6,591 bases of DNA from an uncultured Eggerthella sp. (GTDB lineage Bacteria > Actinomycetota > Coriobacteriia > Coriobacteriales > Eggerthellaceae). This document shows positions 5,940 through 6,591 of the stretch, one piece after another. Location: NCBI GenBank assembly GCA_900548955.1, contig URMQ01000092.1:1-6591 (forward strand), read 5' to 3'. Every line of letters starts with the position of its first letter. Positions within the stretch are counted from its first letter, which is position 1. The notes below the pieces were generated by a model that worked only from the letters and a program-made list of their open reading frames with translations, did no database searches and was not told the origin of the DNA. The translations under genes and the position numbers were made by a program.

Positions 5940-5964
5940 GTTTCGAAACATCCTAATTCTAGAA
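5940..5964. repeat. Two short palindromes in the fchA leader
   Basis: GTTTCGAAAC (5940-5949) and TTCTAGAA (5957-5964) are perfect palindromes lying between the -10 element and the fchA start. Together with the 17-bp palindrome at 5921-5937, they form three successive sites with TTC...GAA arms in 44 bp. Short palindromes occur by chance, so it is the clustering that gives the series its interest. Confidence 0.4.
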
Positions 5965-5973
5965 AGCAAGCTA

Positions 5974-6588
5974 TTGATTGATAAAACATTCATTTCTGAA
6001 GTAGCGGCAGGCACCCCAACTCCTGGCGGTGGTGGCGCTTCTGCGTATTGCGGTGCACTTGGTTCTGCGCTTTTGTCTATGGTGGGCAATTTGACGGTTG
6101 GCAAGAAGAAGTACGCCGATGTTGAAGATGAGGTGCAAGCACACCTCGATCAGCTTAATGAAGTTCGTGAAGAATTGTTCGACTTGGTAGAGCGTGATGT
6201 TGCGGCATTTGCGCCTTTGGCTCAAGCATTCAAGCTCCCAAAGAATACTGAAGAAGAAAAAGCACAGCGCCACGAAGTTATACAAGCTGCATTGATTGAT
6301 GCTATTGCAGTTCCTTTTGCCATCATGAACGCTTGCGATCGCGTTATAGAACTAAGTGATTTTTTGGCGCACCATGGAAATCAAAGCGCCATTTCTGATG
6401 TGGCTACGGGCGTTTCTTTTGCAAAGGGCGCTCTCAAAGGTGCGGCCCTTAATGTATATGTAAATGCCGCTATGTTGGACGACCGAGCTATGGCAACGCG
6501 CTATACTGATGAAGCGGACAGATTGATTGTTGAAAGTGGTCGTCGCGCGGACGAGATTTACAACTACGTGTTAGAGGAAATCAGGTAA
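5974..6588 (+). CDS. fchA: Formimidoyltetrahydrofolate cyclodeaminase / methenyl-THF cyclohydrolase family protein (FTCD C-domain family)
   Basis: Members convert 5-formimino-THF to 5,10-methenyl-THF plus ammonia, and some are annotated as methenyl-THF cyclohydrolases. The 204-residue, mostly alpha-helical protein is a full-length single-domain version. The signature TPTPGGGGASAYCGALGSAL at residues 14-33 is followed by SMVGNLTVGKKKY (35-47), a conserved Asp in ERDVAAF (D76), and GNQSAISDVATG at 135-146, then KGALKGAALNVYVN at 151-164. The start is a TTG at 5974: a stop codon lies in frame at 5929-5931 with no ATG or GTG between, and the family begins shortly before this point. The ribosome binding site is weak (AGAAAG at 5961-5966, 7 nt upstream). 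It lies after fhs in the same direction, so it likely feeds one-carbon units from histidine or purine breakdown into the folate pool. No glutamate formiminotransferase is in the window. The TAA ends 3 bp before the window edge, so the downstream partner is not visible. Confidence 0.92.
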   Translation: MIDKTFISEVAAGTPTPGGGGASAYCGALGSALLSMVGNLTVGKKKYADVEDEVQAHLDQLNEVREELFDLVERDVAAFAPLAQAFKLPKNTEEEKAQRHEVIQAALIDAIAVPFAIMNACDRVIELSDFLAHHGNQSAISDVATGVSFAKGALKGAALNVYVNAAMLDDRAMATRYTDEADRLIVESGRRADEIYNYVLEEIR

Positions 6589-6591
6589 CTA

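Noticed and set aside
5859..6285. Antisense reading frames opposite the fchA start
   Set aside because: They are low-complexity mirrors of the fchA GGGG-rich signature (proline runs) and have no independent coding evidence.

Overview
The window carries seven protein-coding genes, six of them complete, packed at normal bacterial density. I see no rRNA, tRNA, CRISPR array, phage or transposon signature. Base composition is moderate by eye, and the genes use ATG with purine-rich ribosome binding sites, plus one TTG start. An anaerobic Gram-positive bacterium is likely, from the solitary BioY biotin transporter subunit, the type III pantothenate kinase, and formate-tetrahydrofolate ligase next to a cyclodeaminase. 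Coriobacteriia/Eggerthellaceae is my best guess, but this is inference from gene content and protein flavour, not from a database comparison.

Layout, left to right. The + strand first holds the C-terminal end of a MATE-family exporter (2-325). A control region follows (about 326-518) with a repeated GAGCGCTC palindrome, one copy of which sits in the spacer of a possible promoter. Next is bioY (519-1124, +), which converges on a two-component system on the - strand: histidine kinase (1159-2232) and OmpR/PhoB-type response regulator (2319-3011), transcribed regulator first. From a shared intergenic region of 118 bp, the two-component operon reads left and coaX (3130-3900, +) reads right. That region holds two overlapping divergent promoter candidates and an 8-bp inverted repeat. 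After a 174-bp gap comes fhs (4075-5742, +). A 231-bp gap follows with AGCTTGCT repeats, a strong 15-bp hairpin, a perfect TATAAT within a 17-bp palindrome, and two more small palindromes. The last gene is fchA (5974-6588, +), starting with TTG.

The genes are mostly cofactor and one-carbon metabolism: biotin uptake (BioY), the first committed step of coenzyme A synthesis (CoaX), and tetrahydrofolate one-carbon conversions (Fhs makes or consumes 10-formyl-THF, FchA makes 5,10-methenyl-THF from formimino-THF). The two-component system looks like a membrane-perturbation sensor because its predicted extracytoplasmic loop is only a few residues; its target is unknown. I found no undescribed multi-gene system here. 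The most interesting signals are the palindrome-rich promoter regions before bioY, between the regulator and coaX, and before fchA.
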